Source: Haloarcula taiwanensis
GTDB taxonomy: Archaea > Halobacteriota > Halobacteria > Halobacteriales > Haloarculaceae
Assembly (NCBI GenBank): GCA_002844335.1
Contig: CP019156.1
Coordinates: 1 to 64,000, forward strand
Reading direction: 5' to 3'
Length of the DNA stretch: 64,000 bases
Made by a program: the position numbers and the translations under genes
The notes under the pieces: generated by a model
Database searches by the model: none
What the model was told of the DNA's origin: nothing
The model's input: the letters and a program-made list of their open reading frames with translations, nothing else
Shown here: positions 17,180-26,343 of the stretch, in pieces
Layout: every line of letters begins with the position of its first letter
How positions within the stretch are numbered: position 1 is the first letter of the stretch

Positions 17180-18331
17180 TTACCACTCCGCGACACTCCC
17201 GTCCTCATGATGCCAGACCGGGTTGTACCAGTTGACCTCTGTCTGTGCCAGCTCGCGGATGTGGGCCTCGTCGATGTCGATACCGAGTCCGGGGCCGGTC
17301 GGTCGTTTGACGTACCCATCTTCGAACTGGAACGTCTCCGGGTCCTCCAGAATCTTGAGTCGCTGGCTCGACGTCGGGTCGTGCAAGTCGAGGTCCTGTT
17401 CATGCAACACGACATTCTGGGCGCAAAACCCGACCTGCAGGCTCGCCGCGAACGCGATGGGGCCGAGCGGGCAGTGTGGAACGACGGACACATCGAACGC
17501 TTCCGCCATCGACGCGACCTTTCGCATTTCGCTGATACCACCGACATGGGTCACGTCGGGCTGGAGTATCGACACCGCGTCATCGACGAGGAGGCGCTTG
17601 AAGTCGTAGCGCGAATAGAACCGTTCGCCAGTCGCTATCGGGACAGTCGTCCGCTCGGCGATACTGGCAAACGATTCGTCGTGTTCGGGGAGCAGCGGCT
17701 GGTCGATAAACATCAGATCGAACTGTTCGAGTCGCTCGACAAGATCCGCAGCCATCGGTTTCGAGACGCGGCCGTGGAAGTCGACGCCGACGAGGGCATC
17801 GCCACCGACGGCGTCACGGATTGCGGCCACGCGCTCGACCGCATGATCGACGGCATTCGGCGTCTCAATCGGCCGAAACTCGCGGGCGAAATTGAACTTG
17901 AACGCCCTGTAGCCGCGTTCCCTGTCCTCTCTTGCGGCGACAGCCACGTCTTCGGGGTCGTCGCCACCGAGCCACTGGTAGACGAGTAGCTTATCACGGA
18001 CGTGCCCGCCGAGTAGTTCGTGCACTGGTGCACCGTAGTGCCGCCCCTTGATGTCCCAGAGCGCGTGGTCGATGCCCGCGAGCGCGCTCATGAGTATCGG
18101 CCCGCCGCGGAAGTACCCGCTCTGATAGAGCTTCCGCCAGTGATACTCGGTTCGAAGCGGGTCGGCCCCAAGGAGATACGCCTCGATAAGCTCGGTAACA
18201 GCGGCACGGACTGTCTCCAACCGGCCCTGAACGATGGGCTCGCCCCAGCCGACGATCCCCTCGTCAGTCTCCAGTTTTAGAAGCAACCACCGCGGCGGCA
18301 CGGCGAACAGTTCGAAGTCGGTGATTTGCAT
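17180..18331 (-). CDS. dgoD: Galactonate dehydratase-family enzyme (enolase superfamily)
   Basis: 383 residues, the usual length for DgoD. The C-terminal N-P-V-W-H-H-E-D-G-S-V-A-E-W and the run P-H-C-P-L-G-P-I-A-F-A-A-S-L are strong family signatures. Metal ligands lie in V-G-V-D-F-H-G, F-I-D-Q-P-L-L-P-E and A-T-G-E-R-F-Y-S-R; the catalytic His is in V-P-H-C-P. The second ligand position reads D-Q where E. coli DgoD has E-E. It would dehydrate an aldonic acid to a 2-keto-3-deoxy acid. The substrate could be galactonate or a 6-deoxy analogue such as fuconate or rhamnonate. Confidence 0.85.
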   Translation of the reverse strand: MQITDFELFAVPPRWLLLKLETDEGIVGWGEPIVQGRLETVRAAVTELIEAYLLGADPLRTEYHWRKLYQSGYFRGGPILMSALAGIDHALWDIKGRHYGAPVHELLGGHVRDKLLVYQWLGGDDPEDVAVAAREDRERGYRAFKFNFAREFRPIETPNAVDHAVERVAAIRDAVGGDALVGVDFHGRVSKPMAADLVERLEQFDLMFIDQPLLPEHDESFASIAERTTVPIATGERFYSRYDFKRLLVDDAVSILQPDVTHVGGISEMRKVASMAEAFDVSVVPHCPLGPIAFAASLQVGFCAQNVVLHEQDLDLHDPTSSQRLKILEDPETFQFEDGYVKRPTGPGLGIDIDEAHIRELAQTEVNWYNPVWHHEDGSVAEW

Positions 18332-18450
18332 AGCTATGTTATCTGCGAGGGAGTACTTGTAATGACTGGCTGCCGATACCAGCCGCCAGGGCGTATGACA
18401 GAGCTAGGCGTACATTTATGCTGGAGGCTGCCGGAGCACCAAGCGTACGC

Positions 18451-19224
18451 ATGAGTGTACTTGACAGTTTCTCCCTCGACGGAGAGACAGCTATCGTCAC
18501 CGGTGCCGCGCAGGGCCTCGGGAAACAGATGGCGACCGGTCTCACCGAGATGGGGGCCGACGTGGCTATCGCGGACGTGAACATCGAGAAGGCGGAACGG
18601 ACGGCCTCAGAACTCGACGGTCAAACAGACGTCATCGCGAGGGAGGTCGACGTGACGGACGAGGCCTCGGTCGAGGCGATGGTCGAAGACGTGACTGACC
18701 GCCTCGGACCGATCGACGTACTGGTCAACAACGCCGGAATCGTCGAGAACTCCCCTGCGGAGGAGACGAGCATCGAGTCATGGCGGCGGGTCGTGTCGGT
18801 CAACCTCGACGGCGTCTTCCTCTGTGCCAAACACGTCGGCCAGCAGATGCTCGAACGGGGCGAGGGGAGTATCGTCAACGTCTCCTCGATGTCAGGCTTC
18901 GACGTGAACGTCCCACAGAAACAGGCCAGCTACAACACGACGAAAGCCGGCGTCAGGATGCTGACCCAGTCACTGGCGGTCGAGTGGGGCGAGCAGGGCG
19001 TCCGCGTCAACGCTATTGCGCCCGGCTACATGCGGACCGAACTCGTCGACGAAGTGCTCGAAGAGAGCCCCGAGATGGAGGAGACATGGCTCGAAAACAC
19101 GCCGATGGGCCGACTCGGCCGGCCTGAGGAACTGAAAGAACTCGTCGTCTACCTCGCGTCGGACGCGTCGTCGTACATGACGGGGTCGACCGTCGTGATG
19201 GACGGTGGCTACACCTCGCGGTGA
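18451..19224 (+). CDS. Short-chain dehydrogenase/reductase (sugar dehydrogenase candidate)
   Basis: 257 residues from the ATG at 18451; an ATG 11 codons earlier is possible. The classical SDR pattern is complete: T-G-A-A-Q-G-L-G cofactor loop, N-N-A-G, the S...Y-N-T-T-K catalytic set (V-N-V-S-S-M-S-G; A-S-Y-N-T-T-K), N-A-I-A-P-G-Y, and a terminal G-G-Y. An Asp after the second beta strand (I-A-D-V-N) favours NAD. It is the only plus-strand gene inside the minus-strand cluster and ends 5 bp from the kinase stop. It may oxidise a sugar to its lactone; the substrate is inferred. Confidence 0.85.
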   Translation: MSVLDSFSLDGETAIVTGAAQGLGKQMATGLTEMGADVAIADVNIEKAERTASELDGQTDVIAREVDVTDEASVEAMVEDVTDRLGPIDVLVNNAGIVENSPAEETSIESWRRVVSVNLDGVFLCAKHVGQQMLERGEGSIVNVSSMSGFDVNVPQKQASYNTTKAGVRMLTQSLAVEWGEQGVRVNAIAPGYMRTELVDEVLEESPEMEETWLENTPMGRLGRPEELKELVVYLASDASSYMTGSTVVMDGGYTSR

Positions 19225-19229
19225 AAGCG

Positions 19230-20705
19230 TCAGACTTCGGACAGCGAGTCGTCGGTCAGTGCAGCCAACCGATCTTTTGCGTCGGCCCACTCGCCAGTGG
19301 TACCCGGTTCGTATGTCGTCGTCTCGAACGCCGACTCGACCAACTGCCGCCCGGTTTCGATGTCAGAAACCGTTCCGGCGGCGACGGCCTGTGTGAGGAC
19401 GTTTCCGACAGCCGTCGCCTCGACTGGCCCAGTCGACACTGGGCGGTCGGTGGCGTCGGCCAGTAACTGACAGAACAGTTCGTTCCGGACGCCGCCGCCA
19501 CCGAGAACAATGCGCGATGGTGGATCATCGATGACTGCCGCGAGCGCGTCGAGTTCCAGCGCCGTTTTCGCCGCCAGGCTGTCGAGGAGACAGCGGACGA
19601 TACCGCCCTGCCCTGTCGGAACGGGCTGGTCCGTTCGGCGACAGTAGGCCCGAATCTGGTCGGGCATCGGCTCGTCGATGCCGAACGCGTCGGCGTCCGT
19701 GTCGACGAGTGCGGTCCGTGGCGGGGCCTTCTCGGCGGCCGACAGCAGGTCGCCGTAGTCGACTGACTTCCCGGCCTCGCGCCACGCTTCGCGGCACTCT
19801 TCGAGCATAAAGAAGCCGTTGATGTTCTTCAGGAGCCGGACGGACCCGTCGACGCCGAGTTCGTTCGAGACGGCCTGTTCGAAGGCGGCGTCCGTCCGCA
19901 CCGGGCCGTCGCGCTCGACGCCGAGGACGAACCACGACCCGGTGTTGAGGAACGCGGCGTCCTCGACGAGCGGGAGGCCGCCGACAGCCGCCGCCGTGTC
20001 GTGGCTCGCCGGAGTCACGATCTCCGGTGTGGAAGACAACCCCGAGACGACGTCGTCATCGACCGCCCCGAGACATTGTCCGGGTTCGGACAGGTCCGGG
20101 AGCAGGTCCGTTGGAACCGACAACTCGTCGAGCAGGTCGATGGCCCACGTTCGTTCCTCGGGGTCGACCATCTGCGTGGTCGAGGCAATCGTCACCTCGC
20201 CCACCGGCACCCCTCCAATCCGTGTTGACAGAAGCTGTGGCATCATGAGCAGGCCGTCGCTTTCTTCGAGGCGTTCGGGCTCCCGCTTGGCGATGGTATG
20301 GAGCTGCCACAGCGTGTTCGGCGTGTTCCAGTTCGTGATGCCGGTCGCGTCGAACAGCCGCCGCTTGCCGACGGCCTCGAACACTTGCTCGCGCGTGGCC
20401 GTTGACTCGGGGTCGCGGTATGATACCGGGTCCCGGAGCAGTTCGCCGTCGGCAAGGAGTCCGAAGTCGAGCCCCCAGGTGTCGATACCGACCGTGTCGA
20501 GGCCGTCGGCGCGGTCGTCGGCAGCCCGGAGCCCGTCGCCGATGTGGTCGACCAGCGTGTCGACGTCCCAGACGTAGCGGCCGTCCCGCTCGACGGGTCG
20601 GTTGTCGAACCGGTGGACCTCCTGTACCGCGAACGAGGACTCGGTCACCTCGCCGAGGAACACCGTCCCGCCGCTCGCGCCGATGTCGATTGCGACGTGG
20701 TTCAT
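19230..20705 (-). CDS. rhaB: Rhamnulokinase-family sugar kinase (FGGY)
   Basis: 491 residues. It follows E. coli RhaB along its length: A-I-D-I-G-A-S-G-G at the phosphate loop, H-R-F-D-N, W-D-V-D, G-I-D-T-W-G-L-D-F, A-S-H-D-T-A, L-K-N-I-N-G, and G-G-G-G-V-R-N-E-L-F-C-Q-L with G-P-V-E-A near the C-terminus. The family phosphorylates L-rhamnulose at C1 with ATP; L-fuculose and L-xylulose are possible alternatives. The gene is 32 bp downstream of the aldolase that would cleave the product. No aldose isomerase is present in the window. Confidence 0.85.
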   Translation of the reverse strand: MNHVAIDIGASGGTVFLGEVTESSFAVQEVHRFDNRPVERDGRYVWDVDTLVDHIGDGLRAADDRADGLDTVGIDTWGLDFGLLADGELLRDPVSYRDPESTATREQVFEAVGKRRLFDATGITNWNTPNTLWQLHTIAKREPERLEESDGLLMMPQLLSTRIGGVPVGEVTIASTTQMVDPEERTWAIDLLDELSVPTDLLPDLSEPGQCLGAVDDDVVSGLSSTPEIVTPASHDTAAAVGGLPLVEDAAFLNTGSWFVLGVERDGPVRTDAAFEQAVSNELGVDGSVRLLKNINGFFMLEECREAWREAGKSVDYGDLLSAAEKAPPRTALVDTDADAFGIDEPMPDQIRAYCRRTDQPVPTGQGGIVRCLLDSLAAKTALELDALAAVIDDPPSRIVLGGGGVRNELFCQLLADATDRPVSTGPVEATAVGNVLTQAVAAGTVSDIETGRQLVESAFETTTYEPGTTGEWADAKDRLAALTDDSLSEV

Positions 20706-20737
20706 GGGATGCTTTCAGGTGTGGTTCGCACGGGTGG

Positions 20738-21391
20738 TCACTGTCCGTAGCTGTCGAGCTTGTCGGCCAGCCGGTCGATCTCCTCGTCCGGGAGGATCTC
20801 CGGCTCGCCGATGGCCCGGGCCTGATGGTGGATGCGGGCGCAGTATTCGACCATCAGCGCGACCGTGTAGGCGTCGTCCAGCGACTCGCCGGCGGTCAGC
20901 ACGCCGTGGTTGCGCAACAGCGTGGCGTTGAACGACTCGCCCAGCGCGTCGACGGCCGCTTCGCCGAGTTCTTCGGTCGCGTGTGTCCGGTATTCGGCGA
21001 CGGGGACCTCTGTCCCGGTAAACGAGAGGAGGTAGTGCGAGGCCGGTATCGGCTCGCCCAGCGAGGCGAACGTCGTCGCGTACGGCGAGTGGGTGTGGAC
21101 GACGCCGCCGACCGCCGGTCGCTCGCGGTAGACGGCCAGGTGCATCGGTAGCTCCGTCGACGGGTCGACGTCGCCCTCGACGACAGTGCCGTCCGTGTGT
21201 ACGATCGGAACGTCTTCCGGTTCGATCTCTCCATAGGGGATTCCCGACGGGCTGATCGCGATGTGATTCTCGTCGAGCCGGGCGCTGAGATTTCCGCCAG
21301 TCCCGGTTGTCAGGTCGTCGTCGAGCAGGCTCCGGCCGTACTCGCAGATAGCGTTACGCGTCTCGTAGTGTGAAATGTCTTGAGCTGTCAT
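20738..21391 (-). CDS. Class II (zinc) sugar-phosphate aldolase, fuculose-/rhamnulose-1-phosphate type
   Basis: 217 residues, typical of FucA-type enzymes. Phosphate-binding T-G-T-G-G-N-L-S and S-P-S-G-I, the catalytic Glu in S-T-E-L-P-M-H, zinc ligands H-T-H in V-V-H-T-H-S and a third His in R-N-H-G-V are all present. It should split a ketose 1-phosphate into dihydroxyacetone phosphate and lactaldehyde. It lies between the transporter ATPase and the kinase on the minus strand, consistent with one operon for uptake, phosphorylation and cleavage. Confidence 0.87.
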   Translation of the reverse strand: MTAQDISHYETRNAICEYGRSLLDDDLTTGTGGNLSARLDENHIAISPSGIPYGEIEPEDVPIVHTDGTVVEGDVDPSTELPMHLAVYRERPAVGGVVHTHSPYATTFASLGEPIPASHYLLSFTGTEVPVAEYRTHATEELGEAAVDALGESFNATLLRNHGVLTAGESLDDAYTVALMVEYCARIHHQARAIGEPEILPDEEIDRLADKLDSYGQ

Positions 21392-21455
21392 GTGTCGTGT
21401 GTCGATAACTGTCGGTCGGTTGGGGCGAGTGGGATGATGACGGCGGGTATTGCCG

Positions 21456-22616
21456 TCACTCGGCGGGTTTCATCTGCTCTTCGAGCGCCATCTCCGCGTC
21501 GTCACCGAGTTGGCGCTGGTGGATCGTCTCGCCGCTGGCGGCGTCGAACAGGTGGACATCTCCGTCGGGAATCTCGACGTAGACGTGCTGGCCCTCGCTG
21601 ATTGGCCGCTGACCGTCCGTCTCGACGATGAACGTCTGTTCATGACTCTGTGCCCGCGCCTGTAGGTAGACGTAGGAGATGCTCCCCATCGGTTCGACGA
21701 CGTCGACGACGGCCTCGAACTCGTGGCCCGAGTTCGCCCGGTCGTGAAGCGCCATGTCTTCTGGCCGGATTCCGAGGACGAGGTTGTTGCGGCTCCCGAC
21801 CGAGGACTGCATCCTCTCGGTCAGGTCGAAGTCGAAGCCGTCCGCGCGGAGCGTTCCGCCTTCGACCGTGCCTTCGAAGAAGTTCATCGACGGCGAGCCG
21901 AGGAAGCCGGCGACGAACTGGTTGGCTGGGCGGTAGAAACACTCCAGCGGCGTCCCGACCTGCTGGAGTTCACCGTAGTTGAGGACGACGAGTCGGTCGC
22001 CCATCGTCATCGCTTCCGTCTGGTCGTGGGTGACGTACAGCGTCGTCACGTCGAGGTCGTTCTGGAGTCGGTTGATCTCGGTGCGCATCTCCGCCCGGAG
22101 CTTCGCGTCCAAGTTCGACAGCGGCTCGTCCATCAGGAACACGTTCGGGTCGCGGACGATTGCGCGACCGAGCGCGACACGCTGTTGTTGTCCCCCGGAG
22201 AGTTCGCCGGGCCTATCGTCCAACAGCATATCGATATCCATCATCTCGGCGGCGGACGTGACGGCTTCCTCGATCTCGTCGGCGGACATATCCGTCGACA
22301 TCTTCAGCCCGAAGGACATGTTCTCCTCGACGGTCATGTTGGGGTACAACGCGTAGTTCTGGAACACCATCGCGATGTCCCGGGCGCGCGGGCCGAGCTG
22401 ATTGACGAGGTCGTCGCCGATGTGAATGTCGCCTTCCGTTTGCGTCTCCAGCCCTGCGACGATGCGCATTAGTGTTGACTTCCCGCTCCCGGACGGACCG
22501 ACGAAGACGATGAACTCGCCATCGCGGATGTCCAGCGAGACGTCGTCGACGGCGACGATTGACTCATCTCCTTCACCGAATCGCTTCGTAACGTCGTCGA
22601 TTGTGATCTTTGCCAT
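21456..22616 (-). CDS. Sugar ABC transporter ATP-binding subunit (MsmX/UgpC type)
   Basis: 386 residues. Walker A G-P-S-G-S-G-K-S-T (about 39-47), signature L-S-G-G-Q-Q-Q-R, Walker B L-M-D-E-P-L-S-N-L-D and the switch His (V-T-H-D-Q). A C-terminal TOBE/OB extension (about 240-375) with G-I-R-P-E-D is typical of carbohydrate importers of the CUT1 group. It energises the two permeases encoded upstream. Confidence 0.92.
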   Translation of the reverse strand: MAKITIDDVTKRFGEGDESIVAVDDVSLDIRDGEFIVFVGPSGSGKSTLMRIVAGLETQTEGDIHIGDDLVNQLGPRARDIAMVFQNYALYPNMTVEENMSFGLKMSTDMSADEIEEAVTSAAEMMDIDMLLDDRPGELSGGQQQRVALGRAIVRDPNVFLMDEPLSNLDAKLRAEMRTEINRLQNDLDVTTLYVTHDQTEAMTMGDRLVVLNYGELQQVGTPLECFYRPANQFVAGFLGSPSMNFFEGTVEGGTLRADGFDFDLTERMQSSVGSRNNLVLGIRPEDMALHDRANSGHEFEAVVDVVEPMGSISYVYLQARAQSHEQTFIVETDGQRPISEGQHVYVEIPDGDVHLFDAASGETIHQRQLGDDAEMALEEQMKPAE

Positions 22617-22707
22617 TATTTTGCCTCCGATGTGCGGCTAGTTGAAGCTACCGCCGCCGCAGGGGCGTCGTTTGCGGGCGATGCCTTTCGTGGTGTGGAC
22701 AGCGTGG

Positions 22708-23586
22708 TCATTCTTTGATCACCACACCGAAGCTGAGGCCGGCTGCGAGGTACTTGTTGACCGCGATAAGGAAGATGACGACCGGGACGATCATCGCCGT
22801 CGAGGCGGCCGCGAGCATCCCCCACTCGATGGAGCGGGAGCCGATGAACGAGTAGACGAACAGCGTCACTGGCACGGCCTCGAAGCTCGTCAGCACGAGC
22901 CCGAACAGCAGCTCAATCCACGCGAAGATGAAGCTGATGATGGCCACCGAGAAGATGCCCGGCTTGGCCGCCGGCAGGACGACCTTCCTGAAACCCTGGA
23001 ACTGGGTCGCGCCGTCAACTCGGGCCGCCTCCTCCAAGGTCTCGGGGATGCCGTCGAAGAACGCCTTCATCACCCAGACGACCAGCGAGAGGTTGATGCT
23101 GACGTACATCAGCACCATCCCGATGCGCGTGTCGAACAGATTGAGCTCCCGGAAGATGATGAAGAACGGGAGCACGACGGCGATGGGCGGGAGCATCCGC
23201 GAAGAGAGTATCCACACGAGCACGTCCCGCTCCATCGGGATGTCGTACCGCGAGAGGACGTACGCGGCGGGCACGCCGATAAGCAAGACGAGGACGACCG
23301 ACGCCGACACCATCACGAGGCTGTTGGCAAAGGCCGCGACGAACCCCGAGTCCTGAATCAGCTGGATGTAGTTGTACACCGTCGGCAGGAATATCCAGTC
23401 AGGCGGCAGCGAGTTCGCTGTGCCCGGCGGCTTCAGCGACATCGAGGCGAGCCAGTACAGTGGGAACAGCACGATGAACGACCACATCAGCAGAATCGTG
23501 TGTCGAACGACCGTGACCAGCGTCTCCCGGGTGTCCTTGTCGAGTCGCTGTGAAGCGGTGGGGGAATCGCCGTCAGTCGTCGCCAT
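22708..23586 (-). CDS. Sugar ABC transporter permease (MalG/UgpE type)
   Basis: 292 residues from the ATG at 23586, whose A is shared with the stop of the upstream permease (TGATG), indicating translational coupling. Six transmembrane segments are visible. The ATPase-docking EAA loop is recognisable as E-E-A-A-R-V-D-G-A. A second permease of this type is needed for the heterodimeric CUT1 channel and is the adjacent gene. Confidence 0.9.
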   Translation of the reverse strand: MATTDGDSPTASQRLDKDTRETLVTVVRHTILLMWSFIVLFPLYWLASMSLKPPGTANSLPPDWIFLPTVYNYIQLIQDSGFVAAFANSLVMVSASVVLVLLIGVPAAYVLSRYDIPMERDVLVWILSSRMLPPIAVVLPFFIIFRELNLFDTRIGMVLMYVSINLSLVVWVMKAFFDGIPETLEEAARVDGATQFQGFRKVVLPAAKPGIFSVAIISFIFAWIELLFGLVLTSFEAVPVTLFVYSFIGSRSIEWGMLAAASTAMIVPVVIFLIAVNKYLAAGLSFGVVIKE

Positions 23587-24518
23587 CAGTCCCACACCCC
23601 CTCGAAGCCGACCTTCGCGATGATGACGTTACACAGCGCGACGACGAGGACGAGGTAGACGATGGCTATCGCCGCGGCCACGTTAATCTGGTTGTTGATG
23701 AACATCTGCTCGTAGATGTTGATGCTTACGAGTTGGGTCGCCGTCCCCGGGCCGCCGCCCGTGAGGCCGTACACCACGCCGAAGGTACGGAACAGGTCGA
23801 TAAGCCGGATGAGCGTCGCGACGAAGACGACGGGCTTCATGTAGGGGATTATGACGTGGACGTAGCGCCGCCACATCGGCGCGCCGTCGACCCGCGAGGC
23901 CTCGATGAGCGTCTTCGGCACCGACGAGAGGCCGGCGTAGAAGATGATGAACATGAACGGCGTCCAGTTCCACGCGTCAAGAAGGATCACCGTTAGCAGC
24001 GGGACATCAGAGAGGAAGTTCGGTGCTGCGAACGGGGTTCCGGTGTTTATCACGTATGGAATGATGCCGATTTCGCTGTTCAGCATGATCCGGCCGATGG
24101 TCGCAAGCGAGACGGGGGCGACGGCCATCGGAATGATGAACAACACCCGATAGAACGACTTCGCCCGGTTGGAACCGACACCGGCGACGAGCGCGGCGAG
24201 GAGGAACCCGAGCGCGGTTTCAAGGAGCAGTGCACAGGTGACGACGGTAATCGTGATGACGAACGAGTGAATCGCGCCGCCGCGGGTAAACGCCGTCTCG
24301 AAGTTTCGCAGTCCGACGAACTCGGCCGAAAACACGTCGAGTGCCGGCTCCGCGATGAGGCTGAGATACAGGTCGTAGGCACCGGGGAAGAAGGTGATCA
24401 TCACCATCACCACGACCATCGGTGCCATGAACCAGTACGGGAGGTAGTCGTTCCACAGGTCCCGTAGCCTGGCGAAGGTCGATTGTGGTGTCGTTTCCGT
24501 TTGCGTTGGTGTACTCAT
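23586..24518 (-). CDS. Sugar ABC transporter permease (MalF/UgpA type)
   Basis: 310 residues with six transmembrane segments and an EAA loop (I-E-A-S-R-V-D-G-A). The N-terminus is a short Thr/Gln-rich cytosolic tail. It follows the binding-protein gene by 36 bp and overlaps the second permease. Together they form the membrane channel of the sugar importer. Confidence 0.9.
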   Translation of the reverse strand: MSTPTQTETTPQSTFARLRDLWNDYLPYWFMAPMVVVMVMITFFPGAYDLYLSLIAEPALDVFSAEFVGLRNFETAFTRGGAIHSFVITITVVTCALLLETALGFLLAALVAGVGSNRAKSFYRVLFIIPMAVAPVSLATIGRIMLNSEIGIIPYVINTGTPFAAPNFLSDVPLLTVILLDAWNWTPFMFIIFYAGLSSVPKTLIEASRVDGAPMWRRYVHVIIPYMKPVVFVATLIRLIDLFRTFGVVYGLTGGGPGTATQLVSINIYEQMFINNQINVAAAIAIVYLVLVVALCNVIIAKVGFEGVWD

Positions 24519-24554
24519 TTGTGGGGTTTATTTTGGCGCAGGTGTGGCTTAGAG

Positions 24555-25997
24555 TTAATTGCTGTAGATGTCTTCCGCGATGGACGCCGCCTGAGTCATC
24601 GCTTCCTCAGCGGACTTCTGGCCGGCTATTGCGCGCTGCAGTTCCTCGGAGTAGCGCTGGCCCCACTGCGGGTACTTCCGGTCGAAGGGGTCCGGCGCCG
24701 CTTCCTGCAGGGATTCGAGCGTGACCTGCGCGAAGTTCTCGCCCACGCGCGAGCGGAACTCGTCGTTCTCCCAGACGGATTGTCGGACGGAGAACGCGGC
24801 GTCGCCCTCGACGTGCATCCAGGTGTTGGTCGGCTGTGAGGACGCCCACACCATGAACAGGAACGCCTGCTCGGAGTTCTGTGCGTTCTTGGACGTGGAG
24901 ATCTGCCAGTTGAATGCGTTGGGCGAGAACTGGCCGTCAGCCGGGCTGGGAGCCTTCGCGATACCGATGCTGTCAGCGACCGAGGAGTCAGAGCCGGTGA
25001 GTCCGGGCCAGAACAGGTTTGCGTCGGCGACGATGTGGCCGGCGCGGCCCTCCTGCATCGTCGAGAGCACGTCCGACCACGTCTGTGTCGACGCGCCCTC
25101 CGGGCCGTAGTCTTGGAGCAGGCTGACGTACCACTCGGCGGCGTCGATGACGCCGTCGGAGTCGAGGCCGGAGTCTGTCGGGAACTCGGTCCACAGCGAG
25201 GTGCCGAACTCTCGCAGGAACGTGTTCAGGATGTAGATGTTCATCCCGTAGCCCTTGTCGCCGCGGCCGACGGTGCCGACGACGTCCGACTCGTTTTCGT
25301 GGATGGTCTGGGCGTTCTGTCGGAACTGTTCGAGCGTCTCCGCGACCTCCAAGTCGTGCTTGTCGTAGAGGTCTTTGCGGTAGAACTGCGTCTGGACTTC
25401 GACGGTAATCGGCATTCCAGTCCATGTGTCGCTGTAGCCACCACCATGGGCCTGCCACCGCGACGCCTCGAAGAGGTCGTCAGGCTCGTACCAGTCCTCG
25501 TCGAAGAGGCTGCCGTCGTCAAAGAACGGGTCGAGCGGCTGGATCCAGCCTTCTTCACGAAACTGGTTGACGACCTGGTCCATGTAGAAAACGTCGAACT
25601 GCCCGGCACCGGTACTGACGTCAGTCTGGCGCTTGGTCCGGAACTGCTGCTCCGGTAAGACGTTCCAGACGACATCGATTCCAGTCAGTTCCTCGAAGAC
25701 CGGGACCGCGGGTTTGATGGCCGAAACCCAGGGGTGCTGGACGGCCCCGATGTTGATCGAGGACCCCTCGAACTGTCGCCAGTCGATATCGGCGTCCTCG
25801 TACTCGCTGAGCGGAATCGCGAGATCACCGTCGCTTCCGTCGGTGTTGGTTCCGCCATCGCTGCCATCACTACCCCCACTTGACCCGTCACTTCCACTCC
25901 CATCTGAGCCATCGCCGCCCCGTGTACAGCCAGCGAGACCGCTGAGTAGTCCGACACCTGTCGCTTTCAGAAACGTCCGCCTGTTGGAATTGGTCAT
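24555..25997 (-). CDS. Extracellular sugar-binding lipoprotein (family 1, UgpB-like)
   Basis: 480 residues from the ATG at 25997. The N-terminus has a twin-arginine signal (N-R-R-T-F-L-K) and a lipobox (L-A-G-C), so it is exported folded by Tat and lipid-anchored. A Gly/Ser/Asp-rich linker (about 28-60) precedes a solute-binding domain of the COG1653 type. It is the first gene of the transporter/aldolase/kinase operon. A TATA-like tttatta lies about 40 bp upstream. Confidence 0.9.
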   Translation of the reverse strand: MTNSNRRTFLKATGVGLLSGLAGCTRGGDGSDGSGSDGSSGGSDGSDGGTNTDGSDGDLAIPLSEYEDADIDWRQFEGSSINIGAVQHPWVSAIKPAVPVFEELTGIDVVWNVLPEQQFRTKRQTDVSTGAGQFDVFYMDQVVNQFREEGWIQPLDPFFDDGSLFDEDWYEPDDLFEASRWQAHGGGYSDTWTGMPITVEVQTQFYRKDLYDKHDLEVAETLEQFRQNAQTIHENESDVVGTVGRGDKGYGMNIYILNTFLREFGTSLWTEFPTDSGLDSDGVIDAAEWYVSLLQDYGPEGASTQTWSDVLSTMQEGRAGHIVADANLFWPGLTGSDSSVADSIGIAKAPSPADGQFSPNAFNWQISTSKNAQNSEQAFLFMVWASSQPTNTWMHVEGDAAFSVRQSVWENDEFRSRVGENFAQVTLESLQEAAPDPFDRKYPQWGQRYSEELQRAIAGQKSAEEAMTQAASIAEDIYSN

Positions 25998-26343
25998 GCC
26001 AGTTTGCCTCGTCACTATCGAATTACCGATCCATAATAAAGGTAATCATCTGTAAGGTATAATACCCCTCTCACTGGGGGAGATCCGACGGTATGCAGTA
26101 CTGGGACGCCACTATCTACGAATTCATCCGTCGCCCGATTAGGGGAGACCGTGGCAAGATTTTAATACGCGGTCCGAAAACTACGATAGTACGGATTGAG
26201 GCTAAGTCCGCTGTGTGCGTCCAGCTTAGCTGGACCAGTGACAACGGGCTACGGCCCAGACGACTCATGACCCGACCAACACCAACTCACGACCGAGGTA
26301 CTGCTGTAGTGACGACCGCGACTCGACCGATGGAGGGGAACTG
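25998..26343. promoter_or_regulatory. Divergent promoter region with a perfect 17-bp palindrome
   Basis: This region separates the transporter operon from the dehydrogenase at 26344. GTCCAGC-TTA-GCTGGAC (26219-26235) is a perfect palindrome. TATA-like boxes occur near 26036-26042 (leftward) and at about 26158-26164 (attttaatac, rightward). An IclR regulator encoded nearby is a candidate binder; that link is inferred. Confidence 0.5.
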
